Assembly: GCA_903881085.1 (NCBI GenBank)
Contig: CAIRSA010000442.1
Location: 1-42,283 of the forward strand
Origin: an uncultured Acidobacteriia bacterium
GTDB taxonomy: Bacteria > Acidobacteriota > Terriglobia > Bryobacterales > Bryobacteraceae
Length of the DNA: 42,283 nt
Reading direction: 5' to 3'
The notes under the pieces were generated by a model that was not told the origin of the DNA, ran no database searches, and saw only the letters and a list, made by a program, of their open reading frames with translations. The position numbers and the translations under genes were made by a program. Below, one piece after another: positions 32,680-39,803 of this stretch (its first letter is position 1; each line of letters opens with the position of its first letter).

Positions 32680-33234
32680 CTAAGCGACGCCTCTTACTAG
32701 GCGGATATCCACTTCGCGGTCGATGTAGTTCCATTCTTCCGAGGCGCGGAGGGCGTGGAGCAGTTCGTCGAATTCATGGGTGTGGGTTGGCGCGAATTCG
32801 AACCAGGTGATGAAGTCGAACGGCTCGCCGAGGTCGCGGCTGTGGTGTAGCTTGCGGGCGATAGCCGGCAAATATCGCAGGCCGATTTCAATGTGCTTGG
32901 AGTGCTTTTCCAGAATGTCGCGGCGCTGGTCTTGCGACATGGCCCACCAGGCGGCATTTTTTCGAATGGGAATTAACGCGGCGCAGGTGGCCTCAGGGCG
33001 GTTGAGGCCTTCTTGCACCGAGACCAGTTTCTTGTTTTCTTCCTGCGTTGTATAGCGCTGATTGCTGGTGACTCCGCGCAAGGTCCATGTGTTGTCCGTC
33101 GCGTCAGGGATCAAGCCGCTGGCGATCTTCACGCGGGCCGGTTTGGCGAGCGTGTCGCCCTTCACTGCCATTACTCGCTCGACCCGCCACGGGCCTTCCG
33201 TGCCTCCGATGAACGAAAACATCCGGTCATTCAT
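32680..33234 (-). CDS. Chlorite dismutase-family heme protein (short, clade 2 type)
   Basis: A 184-residue protein, the length of the short Nitrobacter-type chlorite dismutases. From memory the two align throughout: LRGVTSNQRYTTQEE, AALIPIRKNAAWWAMSQDQR, then HSKHIEIGLRYLPAIARKLHH and GEPFDFITWFEFAP. The His in SKHI fits the proximal heme ligand and the Arg in PAIAR fits the distal catalytic residue needed to split chlorite, so true activity is possible. Related HemQ proteins instead make heme, but they are longer and lack that Arg. AAGGAG nine bases before ATG 33234 supports the start. No perchlorate reductase genes are nearby, so a detoxification role is an inference. Confidence 0.85.
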   Translation of the reverse strand: MNDRMFSFIGGTEGPWRVERVMAVKGDTLAKPARVKIASGLIPDATDNTWTLRGVTSNQRYTTQEENKKLVSVQEGLNRPEATCAALIPIRKNAAWWAMSQDQRRDILEKHSKHIEIGLRYLPAIARKLHHSRDLGEPFDFITWFEFAPTHTHEFDELLHALRASEEWNYIDREVDIRLVRGVA

Positions 33235-33263
33235 GACTGAGCGCTCCTTGTTGAGCTTTCAGT

Positions 33264-35000
33264 TTAGCGCAGAGGCGTGCCTTTCACGCAGCGGACGTGA
33301 AGCTTTTCCGTCTTGTCGTCGTAACTGACGATGCCGGCGCTGAAGTCCACCGTCCAGGCACGCTCTGGACGGTTGGACATTGGCGTGGATGACCAGTATT
33401 GCTCCTGGGTCGTGTCAGGGAATAATGCGTGATTCACCGATGGGCTCACTGCGGATTCGTCGTTTAGTGACTGCAGCTCCTTGATGCTCGGCAGCCGCCA
33501 TGGCGCCGGGCAGGCCTTCGGGGCCTCTTCCCAGGTTGTCGATGCCTGGGCGGTCTTCGCGTTCCACGTGAGACCGGTTCGGCTGTCGGTGATTGTGCCA
33601 TCGGCATTCTTTGATAGCGACTGCTTCTTCGGTGCTGCGCCGCGCACGCAGCGGACATGGTAGCGCTTTTCGCCGCCCGCGCTGACGGTTTCTTTCTGCG
33701 GGTGGGGGCCGATTCCGCCTCCTGCATTGGTGGCCCAGATGCGGCTGGGATCGTCTGCACGTTGGTCACTGGTCCACCAGTATTGTGCTTCCGTACGCAC
33801 GAATTCCTTTGATTTTAAGGCAGGTTGGCGCTGCGACTGGTCGAGAATGCTGAAGGCTTCAAAGGCGGTTGGGAGACGCCAGTCTTTGTGCCCTTCCAGT
33901 TGCAGCGTGGTGCAGTAATTCCTGGCGGCTTCCCATTTCATTTCGCCGCCGTCTTTCTTCTGCCAGTTCAGGCCGGTTGCTGTGTCGGCGAATACTCCGT
34001 CGGGCCTTGTATCTGGCGGAGGAGGGGGCGGCCTGCGCTCCGGCCGGCCGTTTTCGCGAGGTTCTGGCTTCGGCCCGTCGGGACGGTCTTTGCGTCCTCG
34101 TGCCTGGCGTGTGTAGGTCTCGGTTTGTTTGGCGCCGTTGCCGTCGAGGAAGTCGAAGGTGTAAGTGCCGTTGTCGTTGACTGCGTAGTTCACGAAGCGA
34201 TGTTCAGCACCCACCGTATATTCCAGCGAGTAGTGGTTCGGCGTTGGCCAGGTGAAGCCAACGATTTTCGCCCCGCGCAGTGGACGGCCTGCGGGGCGCA
34301 CCGGATTGGTTCGAGGCTGGGGTGTGATGTGGTCATCTTCGACGACGACTTCGCCGCGCATCCCGCCATTCACATAGGGATACTTTTTCGTGGCGTGGTA
34401 GTGATACTTGCCCGCTTTGCCGGTATGGCCGTTGAAGGCGTCCAGATCGTTAGGGGACGAGCCATCGGGGTCTGTCAGTCCGTAGATTGCGAAGCCATCG
34501 AGCGCGTAGGCGATAGGGTTGGCCGCGCCAACCGTATCGGCGAGATGGAGCGGAGCGATGTGGTAGTGGTAGTCGTCGGCGCGACCGCAATGTCCGCCGA
34601 ATTCGTCCAACTCGCCGGCCAGAAAGGTGTCAGTGCGGCCATCGTTTTTGATGGGATTAAAAATGGGCACTCCGTTAATGGCCACGGCGATGGCGCCACT
34701 GAAGAGGGCGGATTTTGCCGAGACGGGATTCTTGGCCATCACCGGGTTGCGCGGAATGCGGAACGCGTTTTCTCCGGTGAAGTCTTGTGGAAGGGGAACT
34801 TGCTGCTGCCATGCGGTGATGCCAACCATCATGCGATGCGTTGGAAAACCGGTGGATTCGAGGTAGAAGTATTTGTCGTCAGAGCGCCACTTGGCGAGGA
34901 TGGAGAGCGCGACGGTGGGGCGTCCGGACGCGGAAAACAGGAGTGAGAAGAAGATTGTTCCGGCAGCTAGCCGGACGTATAGAGGCTTCATGGTCCGCAT
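33264..35000 (-). CDS. Secreted YHYH-domain protein with two DUF1566 modules
   Basis: A 578-residue exported protein. After a signal peptide (YVRLAAGTIFFSLLFSASG) comes a YHYH domain at about 40-240, with the name motif twice: GRADDYHYHIAPLHL and GKYHYHATKKYPYVNGG. A Pro/Arg-rich linker (about 300-335) leads to two DUF1566 (Lcl-type) modules at about 336-455 and 465-578, each with a TGLxW start (TGLNWQKKDGGEMKWEAA; TGLTWNAKTAQASTTWEEA), WRLP and a VRCV end. The function of these domains is not established; surface or adhesion roles are guessed. The start may be ATG 35000 or 34991; neither has a clear ribosome site. Confidence 0.82.
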   Translation of the reverse strand: MRTMKPLYVRLAAGTIFFSLLFSASGRPTVALSILAKWRSDDKYFYLESTGFPTHRMMVGITAWQQQVPLPQDFTGENAFRIPRNPVMAKNPVSAKSALFSGAIAVAINGVPIFNPIKNDGRTDTFLAGELDEFGGHCGRADDYHYHIAPLHLADTVGAANPIAYALDGFAIYGLTDPDGSSPNDLDAFNGHTGKAGKYHYHATKKYPYVNGGMRGEVVVEDDHITPQPRTNPVRPAGRPLRGAKIVGFTWPTPNHYSLEYTVGAEHRFVNYAVNDNGTYTFDFLDGNGAKQTETYTRQARGRKDRPDGPKPEPRENGRPERRPPPPPPDTRPDGVFADTATGLNWQKKDGGEMKWEAARNYCTTLQLEGHKDWRLPTAFEAFSILDQSQRQPALKSKEFVRTEAQYWWTSDQRADDPSRIWATNAGGGIGPHPQKETVSAGGEKRYHVRCVRGAAPKKQSLSKNADGTITDSRTGLTWNAKTAQASTTWEEAPKACPAPWRLPSIKELQSLNDESAVSPSVNHALFPDTTQEQYWSSTPMSNRPERAWTVDFSAGIVSYDDKTEKLHVRCVKGTPLR

Positions 35001-35127
35001 GCGGTAAGACTATCAGAGGATTGTAAAGGGAGTGTTAGCACTTTGTGGCTGAGAGGAACCATGCGGGCGTTACTCGAAGCATTTGGATGCCGCGTCCGTG
35101 AGGACGAGTTGATGTTTAAGTTAGTCA

Positions 35128-35148
35128 GGGCAGGCAAATTGCCTGCCC
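35128..35148. repeat. Perfect hairpin in the gap before the thioesterase gene end
   Basis: GGGCAGGCA, loop AAT, TGCCTGCCC: nine-base perfect arms. It lies between the start of the YHYH gene and the stop of the thioesterase gene, both on the reverse strand. Its right arm and flank (TGCCTGCCCCAC) resemble the second hairpin at 32652-32668 with its flank (AATCTGCCCCAC), so they may be one repeat family. Confidence 0.5.
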
Positions 35149-35208
35149 CACCCTTGAAAACCCAGCGCTGTTTCGTTTAGCGTGACCTCTGCCACGGGCG
35201 GTTAAGCT

Positions 35209-35616
35209 TCAGGAAACGCCGAAGAGCGGCCAGTATTTCTCCGGCAGCTTGGCTGGCCGCATGTCGTGGGAGAGGAAAAAGTGGCGGGTGAAGCCTTCGG
35301 CCAGTTTGCGATCGGACTCTGCTTCGCGCATGTGGTAATTCAGGCGTACGGAGCGTTTGTTAGCTTCTTCAATCGAGGTGCGAATGATGACTTCGTCGTC
35401 ATAATGAGCTGGCGCGATGTAGCGGCAATTGGCTTCGACTACGGCAAGGCGGATGCCATCGTGCTCTTCCATGTCGCGATAGCGAATTCCGGCAGCGCGG
35501 AAGTATTCGACGCGCCCTACCTCCATCCAGATGAGGTAATTGGCGTGATAGACCACTCCCATCTGATCCGTTTCGGCGTAGCGGACCCGCACAGTGCATT
35601 CGTGAAAGGGTAGCAA
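35209..35616 (-). CDS. YbgC/FadM-type hotdog-fold acyl-CoA thioesterase
   Basis: A 135-residue single hotdog-domain enzyme. The active-site block RVRYAETDQMGVVYHANYL has the Asp nucleophile or base at residue 17 and matches the 4HBT family; WMEVGRVEYFRAAGI follows. It would hydrolyse acyl-CoA esters; chain length is unknown. The start is TTG 35616, with no ribosome site. A perfect TATAAT (35622-35627, reverse strand) ends only five bases before it, so the transcript may be leaderless or nearly so. In many bacteria YbgC sits with tol-pal genes, but here it is alone and divergent from the moaD-moaE fusion. Confidence 0.85.
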   Translation of the reverse strand: MLPFHECTVRVRYAETDQMGVVYHANYLIWMEVGRVEYFRAAGIRYRDMEEHDGIRLAVVEANCRYIAPAHYDDEVIIRTSIEEANKRSVRLNYHMREAESDRKLAEGFTRHFFLSHDMRPAKLPEKYWPLFGVS

Positions 35617-35621
35617 TGCTG

Positions 35622-35627
35622 ATTATA
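35622..35627 (-). promoter_or_regulatory. -10 box abutting the thioesterase start codon
   Basis: On the reverse strand TATAAT is followed by CAGCA and then the TTG start. Transcription would begin at or near the start codon. No matching -35 hexamer is seen at 16-18 bases. Confidence 0.35.
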
Positions 35628-35710
35628 TCGCGATGGCGGCGGGAATTGTCTCAGCAAATTCGTGAAACCAGAGGCTGTTCCAAGCAGTCTGTTAAGATAG
35701 CACTATTGTG

Positions 35711-36427
35711 ATGATTAAAGTCTTGTTTTTCGGGCAGCTTAAGGATATTACGGGGATGCGGGAAGACCGCTTGGAACTGGGCGACGGCGCGCAAATTGAG
35801 TCGGTATTCGAGCATTATGCGGCCAAGTTTCCACGGCTGCAGGAGCTTTCCAGGAGCATTGTGCTGGCGCAGAACCAACAGTTCGCCGCCGCCTCTGCCT
35901 CGGTTTCAGAAGGCGATGAGATCGCATTTCTTCCCCCGGTGAGCGGGGGCTCAGATGCCTATCCGAAAGAGATTGTCCATGCCCCCGAGGGCCACTATTT
36001 TGCACTCACTCGTGACGCGATCGATACGGAATCGTTGCGCAAGCGATTGCTGCAAGGGCAGGATGGGGCGCTGGTGAACTTCGAGGGCGTTGTGCGCAAC
36101 AATACCAAAGGCAGAGCGACTCGTTTTCTGGATTACGAATGCTACGAAGCGATGGCGCTGAAGATGATGGCGCAGATCGGCGTGGAAATCGCCGCGCAGC
36201 ACGCCATCAGCCGCATTGCCATTGTGCACCGGTTGGGGCGTATGGAGATCGGTGAGACGAGCGTGGCTGTCCTCGCTTTCGCTCCGCATAGGCGGCCGTC
36301 GTTTGAGGCAGCGCTGGAAGGAATCAACCGCTTGAAGAAACTCGTGCCAATTTGGAAGAAGGAATACTTTGAAGATGGCGAAGTATGGGTGGATGGAGAG
36401 TGGGACGATGCGGTAGTGAGAAGGTGA
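35711..36427 (+). CDS. MoaD-MoaE fusion (molybdopterin synthase in one chain)
   Basis: A 238-residue protein joining both subunits of molybdopterin synthase, which adds two sulfurs to precursor Z in molybdenum cofactor synthesis. Residues 1-80 are a MoaD ubiquitin-like domain ending FLPPVSGG, the Gly-Gly that in free MoaD becomes the C-terminal thiocarboxylate. It continues directly into MoaE at about 85-238 (FALTRDAID, GALVNFEGVVRNNTKG, IVHRLGRMEIGETSVAV, LKKLVPIWKKEYFEDG with the catalytic Lys). To work, the chain should be cut after Gly80, as reported for M. tuberculosis MoaX. GTG 35708 is an alternative start. It overlaps the VWFA gene by four bases. Confidence 0.92.
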   Translation: MIKVLFFGQLKDITGMREDRLELGDGAQIESVFEHYAAKFPRLQELSRSIVLAQNQQFAAASASVSEGDEIAFLPPVSGGSDAYPKEIVHAPEGHYFALTRDAIDTESLRKRLLQGQDGALVNFEGVVRNNTKGRATRFLDYECYEAMALKMMAQIGVEIAAQHAISRIAIVHRLGRMEIGETSVAVLAFAPHRRPSFEAALEGINRLKKLVPIWKKEYFEDGEVWVDGEWDDAVVRR

Positions 36428-37329
36428 TTTTGCGACGGTTGCTTATTCTCGCGCCGATTACGGCGATACTGCTTCTGAGCCAGGAGCGGGCTATATTCAA
36501 CGCTGACGTGAAGTTGGTGCGCTTGCTGGTGACGGTAAAAGACAAAGCGGGCGCGCTGGTTGGCACTCTTTCCAAGGACGATTTTACGGTGTTCGATAAC
36601 GGCGCGAAACAGGAAGTCGCGGTGTTTGAGCGCCAGACGGCGCTTCCGCTCAACGTCGCCCTGTGCATCGATACCAGCGGCTCCACGGCGAAGGACCTGA
36701 AGTTCGAGCTCGATTCGGCCTCGAAATTTCTCAAGAGTTTTTTGTCTGAGGGCAATCCTGAAGACTCCGTGAAGTTGTACAGCTTCAATTGGGAAGTTGT
36801 CGAGCGCACACAGTTCACGCGGAGTCTGACGCGGCTGGAAGATTCGATGAAGCGGTTGAAGGGCGAGGCCGGCACATCGCTTTATGACGCCATCTATTTT
36901 GCATCGAGGGCGCTTGAAAAACGCGATGGGCGGCGCGTGATCGTGGTGGTTACGGATGGCGGCGATACCACCAGTTCGAAGAAATATCATGATGCGTTGG
37001 AGGCCGCGCAGCGCGCCGATGCCGTACTCTATTCGATTCTGGTTGTTCCCATCAACAACGATGCGGGGCGCAACGTCGGCGGCGAAAATGCACTCACGAC
37101 ACTGGGGCAGGGAACGGGCGGAAGAGTCTTCCTGCCCTCCATCGGCACTCAACTGGATCGCGCATTTGCCGATATTCTGCGGGATCTGCGCACCCAGTAT
37201 TTGGTAGGCTATTATCCCAAGAACGTACCGCTGACCAAGAACCGTTTTCACTCTTTGAAATTGCAATTGTTAAATTCAGATTTGCAGCCGCAGTACCGCA
37301 ACGGATATTATGGAGATGCCGCACGTTAA
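36424..37329 (+). CDS. VWFA-domain protein of the acidobacterial type
   Basis: A 301-residue exported or membrane-anchored protein. The start is GTG 36424, which overlaps the previous TGA (GTGA) and gives a basic, hydrophobic leader (ILRRLLILAPITAILLLS). A beta-rich domain (VKLVRLLVTVKDKAGALVG, FTVFDNG) precedes the VWFA domain at about 75-265, whose metal site is visible: DTSGS near residue 82, a Thr in EAGTSLYDAI near 145 and TDGGDTTS near 177. Such proteins are highly repeated in Acidobacteriota genomes and are thought to mediate protein contacts; the partner is unknown. A 12-base gap separates it from the Hfq-like gene. Confidence 0.88.
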   Translation: MILRRLLILAPITAILLLSQERAIFNADVKLVRLLVTVKDKAGALVGTLSKDDFTVFDNGAKQEVAVFERQTALPLNVALCIDTSGSTAKDLKFELDSASKFLKSFLSEGNPEDSVKLYSFNWEVVERTQFTRSLTRLEDSMKRLKGEAGTSLYDAIYFASRALEKRDGRRVIVVVTDGGDTTSSKKYHDALEAAQRADAVLYSILVVPINNDAGRNVGGENALTTLGQGTGGRVFLPSIGTQLDRAFADILRDLRTQYLVGYYPKNVPLTKNRFHSLKLQLLNSDLQPQYRNGYYGDAAR

Positions 37330-37341
37330 GCGGATCCCAAT

Positions 37342-37587
37342 ATGGCCTCTAAAGGTGCGCACACAGCGAAAAGTAAGGCTCCTGACACTACCTACGAGGA
37401 AGTGAAGTATCTGCGCCGCCTCATCGATGAAAAAGTCGGTGTTCGCATTAGACTGACCGACGGCGAAGAGGTTGCCGGGTTCATCGAGTTCTACGATGCC
37501 GGCTTCCTGCGCGTCACTCGCCCAGGCGAGGCGAATCTTTTCGTCTATAAACACGACATCAAGTATCTCTACGAAGAGGGCGAGTAA
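37342..37587 (+). CDS. Hfq-like LSm RNA-binding protein
   Basis: An 81-residue protein with a likely Sm fold at residues 32-78. Against E. coli Hfq, as I recall it, the pattern is: VRIRLTDGEEVAGFIEFYD matches VSIYLVNGIKLQGQIESFD, and FVYKHDIKYL matches MVYKHAISTV, including the YKH motif (69-71) that binds RNA on the proximal face. The loop between Sm1 and Sm2 is two residues longer, and the N-terminal 30 residues are longer and basic. It lacks the acidic tail of enterobacterial Hfq. I infer an sRNA chaperone or a related RNA-binding hexamer. No ribosome site is clear before ATG 37342. The stop abuts the next start with no gap. Confidence 0.7.
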   Translation: MASKGAHTAKSKAPDTTYEEVKYLRRLIDEKVGVRIRLTDGEEVAGFIEFYDAGFLRVTRPGEANLFVYKHDIKYLYEEGE

Positions 37588-38403
37588 TTGGCATCCTATC
37601 TTGAAACCGCCGTCGATATTGCGCGCGAAGCCGGCGCAGTGCTGGCCAACTTTTTTGAACGGCGTATTCCGTATGAACTGAAGGGTGACTTCGATCTTGT
37701 GACCGAAGCCGATCGCACCTCTGAGAAGTTGGTGGTGGAACGGCTGCGCAGCCATTTTCCTTCTCACAACATCGTGGCAGAAGAGGGGGGCGGGCATCAG
37801 AGCGGATCGGAATATTGCTGGTATGTGGATCCACTGGATGGCACCACCAACTTCGCCCATGGCTTTCCGGTATTCAATGTAACGCTGGGATTGGAGCGCG
37901 CGGGTGAGATGATCGCCGGCGTGGTCTTCGACCCCACCAGGCCAGAGATGTTCACGGCAGAGCGCGGTTCGGGGGCTTATTTGAACAACCGCCGGATCCA
38001 TGTTTCAAAAGCAAAACGGGTTGAAGAAAGTCTGGTTGCAACGGGTTTTCCGAGCCAAAAACGGCATCAGAACGTCAATATCCATTACTACTACCAGATG
38101 GCAATGACCAGCCACGGTGTGCGCCGCGCCGGTGCGGCCGCTATCGATCTGGCTTATGTCGCGAGCGGACGCCTGGAAGGTTTCTGGGAGTACGGCTTGC
38201 AACCCTGGGATATGGCCGCAGGGATACTGCTGGTGGAGGAAGCTGGCGGCGTGTGCACGGACATGCAGGGCGCCAAGATGTCGTTGCGTGGGCCTCATCT
38301 GCTTGCCGATAATGGTCTGATTCATGGGGAAATGGTCGCGTTCTTCGCCGCCATTGCACGCGGCGAAGTGAAATATCCGATGGTTGGAATCGACGCCCGC
38401 TAA
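37588..38403 (+). CDS. Inositol monophosphatase-family phosphatase (SuhB-like)
   Basis: A 271-residue Mg-dependent, lithium-sensitive-type phosphatase. The metal site is complete: Glu-Glu in VAEEGGG near residue 70, DPLDGTTNFAHGFP near 87, and PWDMAAGILLVEEAGG near 208. Substrates in the family include inositol-1-phosphate, NADP-type nucleotides and others; SuhB also binds RNA polymerase in E. coli, which may be relevant next to an RNA chaperone gene. The start is TTG 37588, directly after the TAA of the previous gene, with GAGGGCGAG upstream. Confidence 0.88.
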   Translation: MASYLETAVDIAREAGAVLANFFERRIPYELKGDFDLVTEADRTSEKLVVERLRSHFPSHNIVAEEGGGHQSGSEYCWYVDPLDGTTNFAHGFPVFNVTLGLERAGEMIAGVVFDPTRPEMFTAERGSGAYLNNRRIHVSKAKRVEESLVATGFPSQKRHQNVNIHYYYQMAMTSHGVRRAGAAAIDLAYVASGRLEGFWEYGLQPWDMAAGILLVEEAGGVCTDMQGAKMSLRGPHLLADNGLIHGEMVAFFAAIARGEVKYPMVGIDAR

Positions 38404-38462
38404 ACTACCTCCGGCCCTTTCTTTACTTGCAACTACATAAAATGGTACGCTAAGGCTTCAAA

Positions 38463-39767
38463 ATGCGTACTGTCGATTTAATACACCGAAAGCGTGACGG
38501 CGAAGAACTGGCTGCCGAAGAGCTGGCATTTTTAGTGCATGGATATACTCGTGGAGAGATTCCGGACTATCAGATGGCCGCGTTTTTGATGTCGGTATTT
38601 TACTCCGGCATGACCGACCGCGAAGTCAGCGCACTGACCGAAACCATGATGTCGAGCGGCGAGGTGTTAGACCTTTCCTCGATTCCTGGCTTGAAAGTGG
38701 ACAAGCATTCCACCGGCGGAGTTGGCGACAAAACAAGTTTGATTTCCGCGCCAATCGCTGCCGCCGCAGGGGTGATTGTGCCCATGATTTCCGGACGCGC
38801 GCTGGGTCACACCGGCGGCACGCTGGATAAGCTGGAAAGCATTCCCGGCTTTCGTACCAGCCTCTCAGTGGATGAGTTCAAAGAACGCTTGATGCGTTAC
38901 GGCTTGGCGTTTATCGGGCAGACGCCTGAAATCGCTCCCGCTGACGGCAAGCTGTATTCCCTGCGCGATGCAACCGCTACGGTGGAATCGATCCCGTTGA
39001 TCGCATCGTCGATCATGTCGAAGAAGCTGGCTGTATCGCTTGACGCCTTAGTACTCGATGTTAAAGTTGGCACGGGCGCGTTCATGAAGCGCCAGGTGGA
39101 TGCCCGCCGGTTGGCACAGATGATGGTCGGCATCGGCCGCCGCATGAACAAGCGCGTGCAGGCTTTGATCACCGATATGAACCAGCCGCTGGGCAACGCT
39201 GTAGGTAATGCGCTGGAAGTGATGGAAGTGGCCAACACGCTGCAGGGCGTGGGCCCGGTTGACTTGACCCGCTTGTCGCTCGAGCTGGCAGCGCGCATGA
39301 TCCACCTGGGCAAGATCACCAAGACCATCGAAGAAGCTCGCGAACTGGCGCAGAAGAAACTTGTGGATGGTTCGGCGTACAAGAAATTCAAGGAAGTGAT
39401 TCTGGCGCAGGGCGGCAATCCGCAGGTGCTGGAGCGCTTCGAACTGCTTCCTAATGCTACCGGCGTTTTGGAAATCACCACGCCGCGTTCCGGTTTCGTT
39501 ACCGCGATCGATGCCGAGGGGATTGGTCTTGCAAGCGGAATCATCGGCGCGGGACGAAACACGAAGGAAGATTCCATCGATCCTGCAGTGGGTGTGATTC
39601 TCGACGTGAAGATGGGCCACAAAGTGGATGCTGGCGCAGTGCTGTGCCGCATCTATTACACACGGGAAGACCACTTGGAAGAGGCTTCGCAGATGGTGGA
39701 GGATGCATTCCGCATCTCAGCCACGGCTCCCGAAGCGCGCGAGCTGATTCTCGAAGTAGTAAGCTAG
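38463..39767 (+). CDS. pdp: Pyrimidine-nucleoside (thymidine) phosphorylase
   Basis: A 434-residue enzyme that splits thymidine, uridine or deoxyuridine with phosphate into base and sugar-1-phosphate. The signature block SGRALGHTGGTLDKLE near residue 110 and the phosphate site KHSTGGVGDKTS near residue 80 are complete. Length and sequence are closer to the broad-specificity Bacillus-type Pdp than to E. coli DeoA, but this is not certain. AAGG seven bases before ATG 38463 supports the start. It heads a nucleoside salvage operon with a transporter, a purine phosphorylase and cytidine deaminase. Confidence 0.92.
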   Translation: MRTVDLIHRKRDGEELAAEELAFLVHGYTRGEIPDYQMAAFLMSVFYSGMTDREVSALTETMMSSGEVLDLSSIPGLKVDKHSTGGVGDKTSLISAPIAAAAGVIVPMISGRALGHTGGTLDKLESIPGFRTSLSVDEFKERLMRYGLAFIGQTPEIAPADGKLYSLRDATATVESIPLIASSIMSKKLAVSLDALVLDVKVGTGAFMKRQVDARRLAQMMVGIGRRMNKRVQALITDMNQPLGNAVGNALEVMEVANTLQGVGPVDLTRLSLELAARMIHLGKITKTIEEARELAQKKLVDGSAYKKFKEVILAQGGNPQVLERFELLPNATGVLEITTPRSGFVTAIDAEGIGLASGIIGAGRNTKEDSIDPAVGVILDVKMGHKVDAGAVLCRIYYTREDHLEEASQMVEDAFRISATAPEARELILEVVS

Positions 39768-39772
39768 CACTG

Positions 39773-39803
39773 ATCCATGGTAAGCTAACAACCTACCATG
39801 GAT
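39773..39803 (+). promoter_or_regulatory. Hairpin that covers the nupC start codon
   Basis: ATCCATGGTA (39773-39782) and TACCATGGAT (39794-39803) are perfect ten-base inverted arms with an 11-base loop. The nupC ATG (39798-39800) is inside the right arm, and there is no Shine-Dalgarno sequence. In RNA this fold would hide the start, so it could control translation. The left arm also holds a three-codon frame, ATG GTA AGC TAA. Confidence 0.55.

Noticed and set aside
33825..34946. 373-residue forward frame opposite the YHYH gene
   Set aside because: Val/Gly/Arg-biased shadow; the reverse frame carries a signal peptide and three domains.
36142..37266. 374-residue reverse frame opposite moaD-moaE and VWFA
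   Set aside because: It spans two well supported genes and has no family signature.
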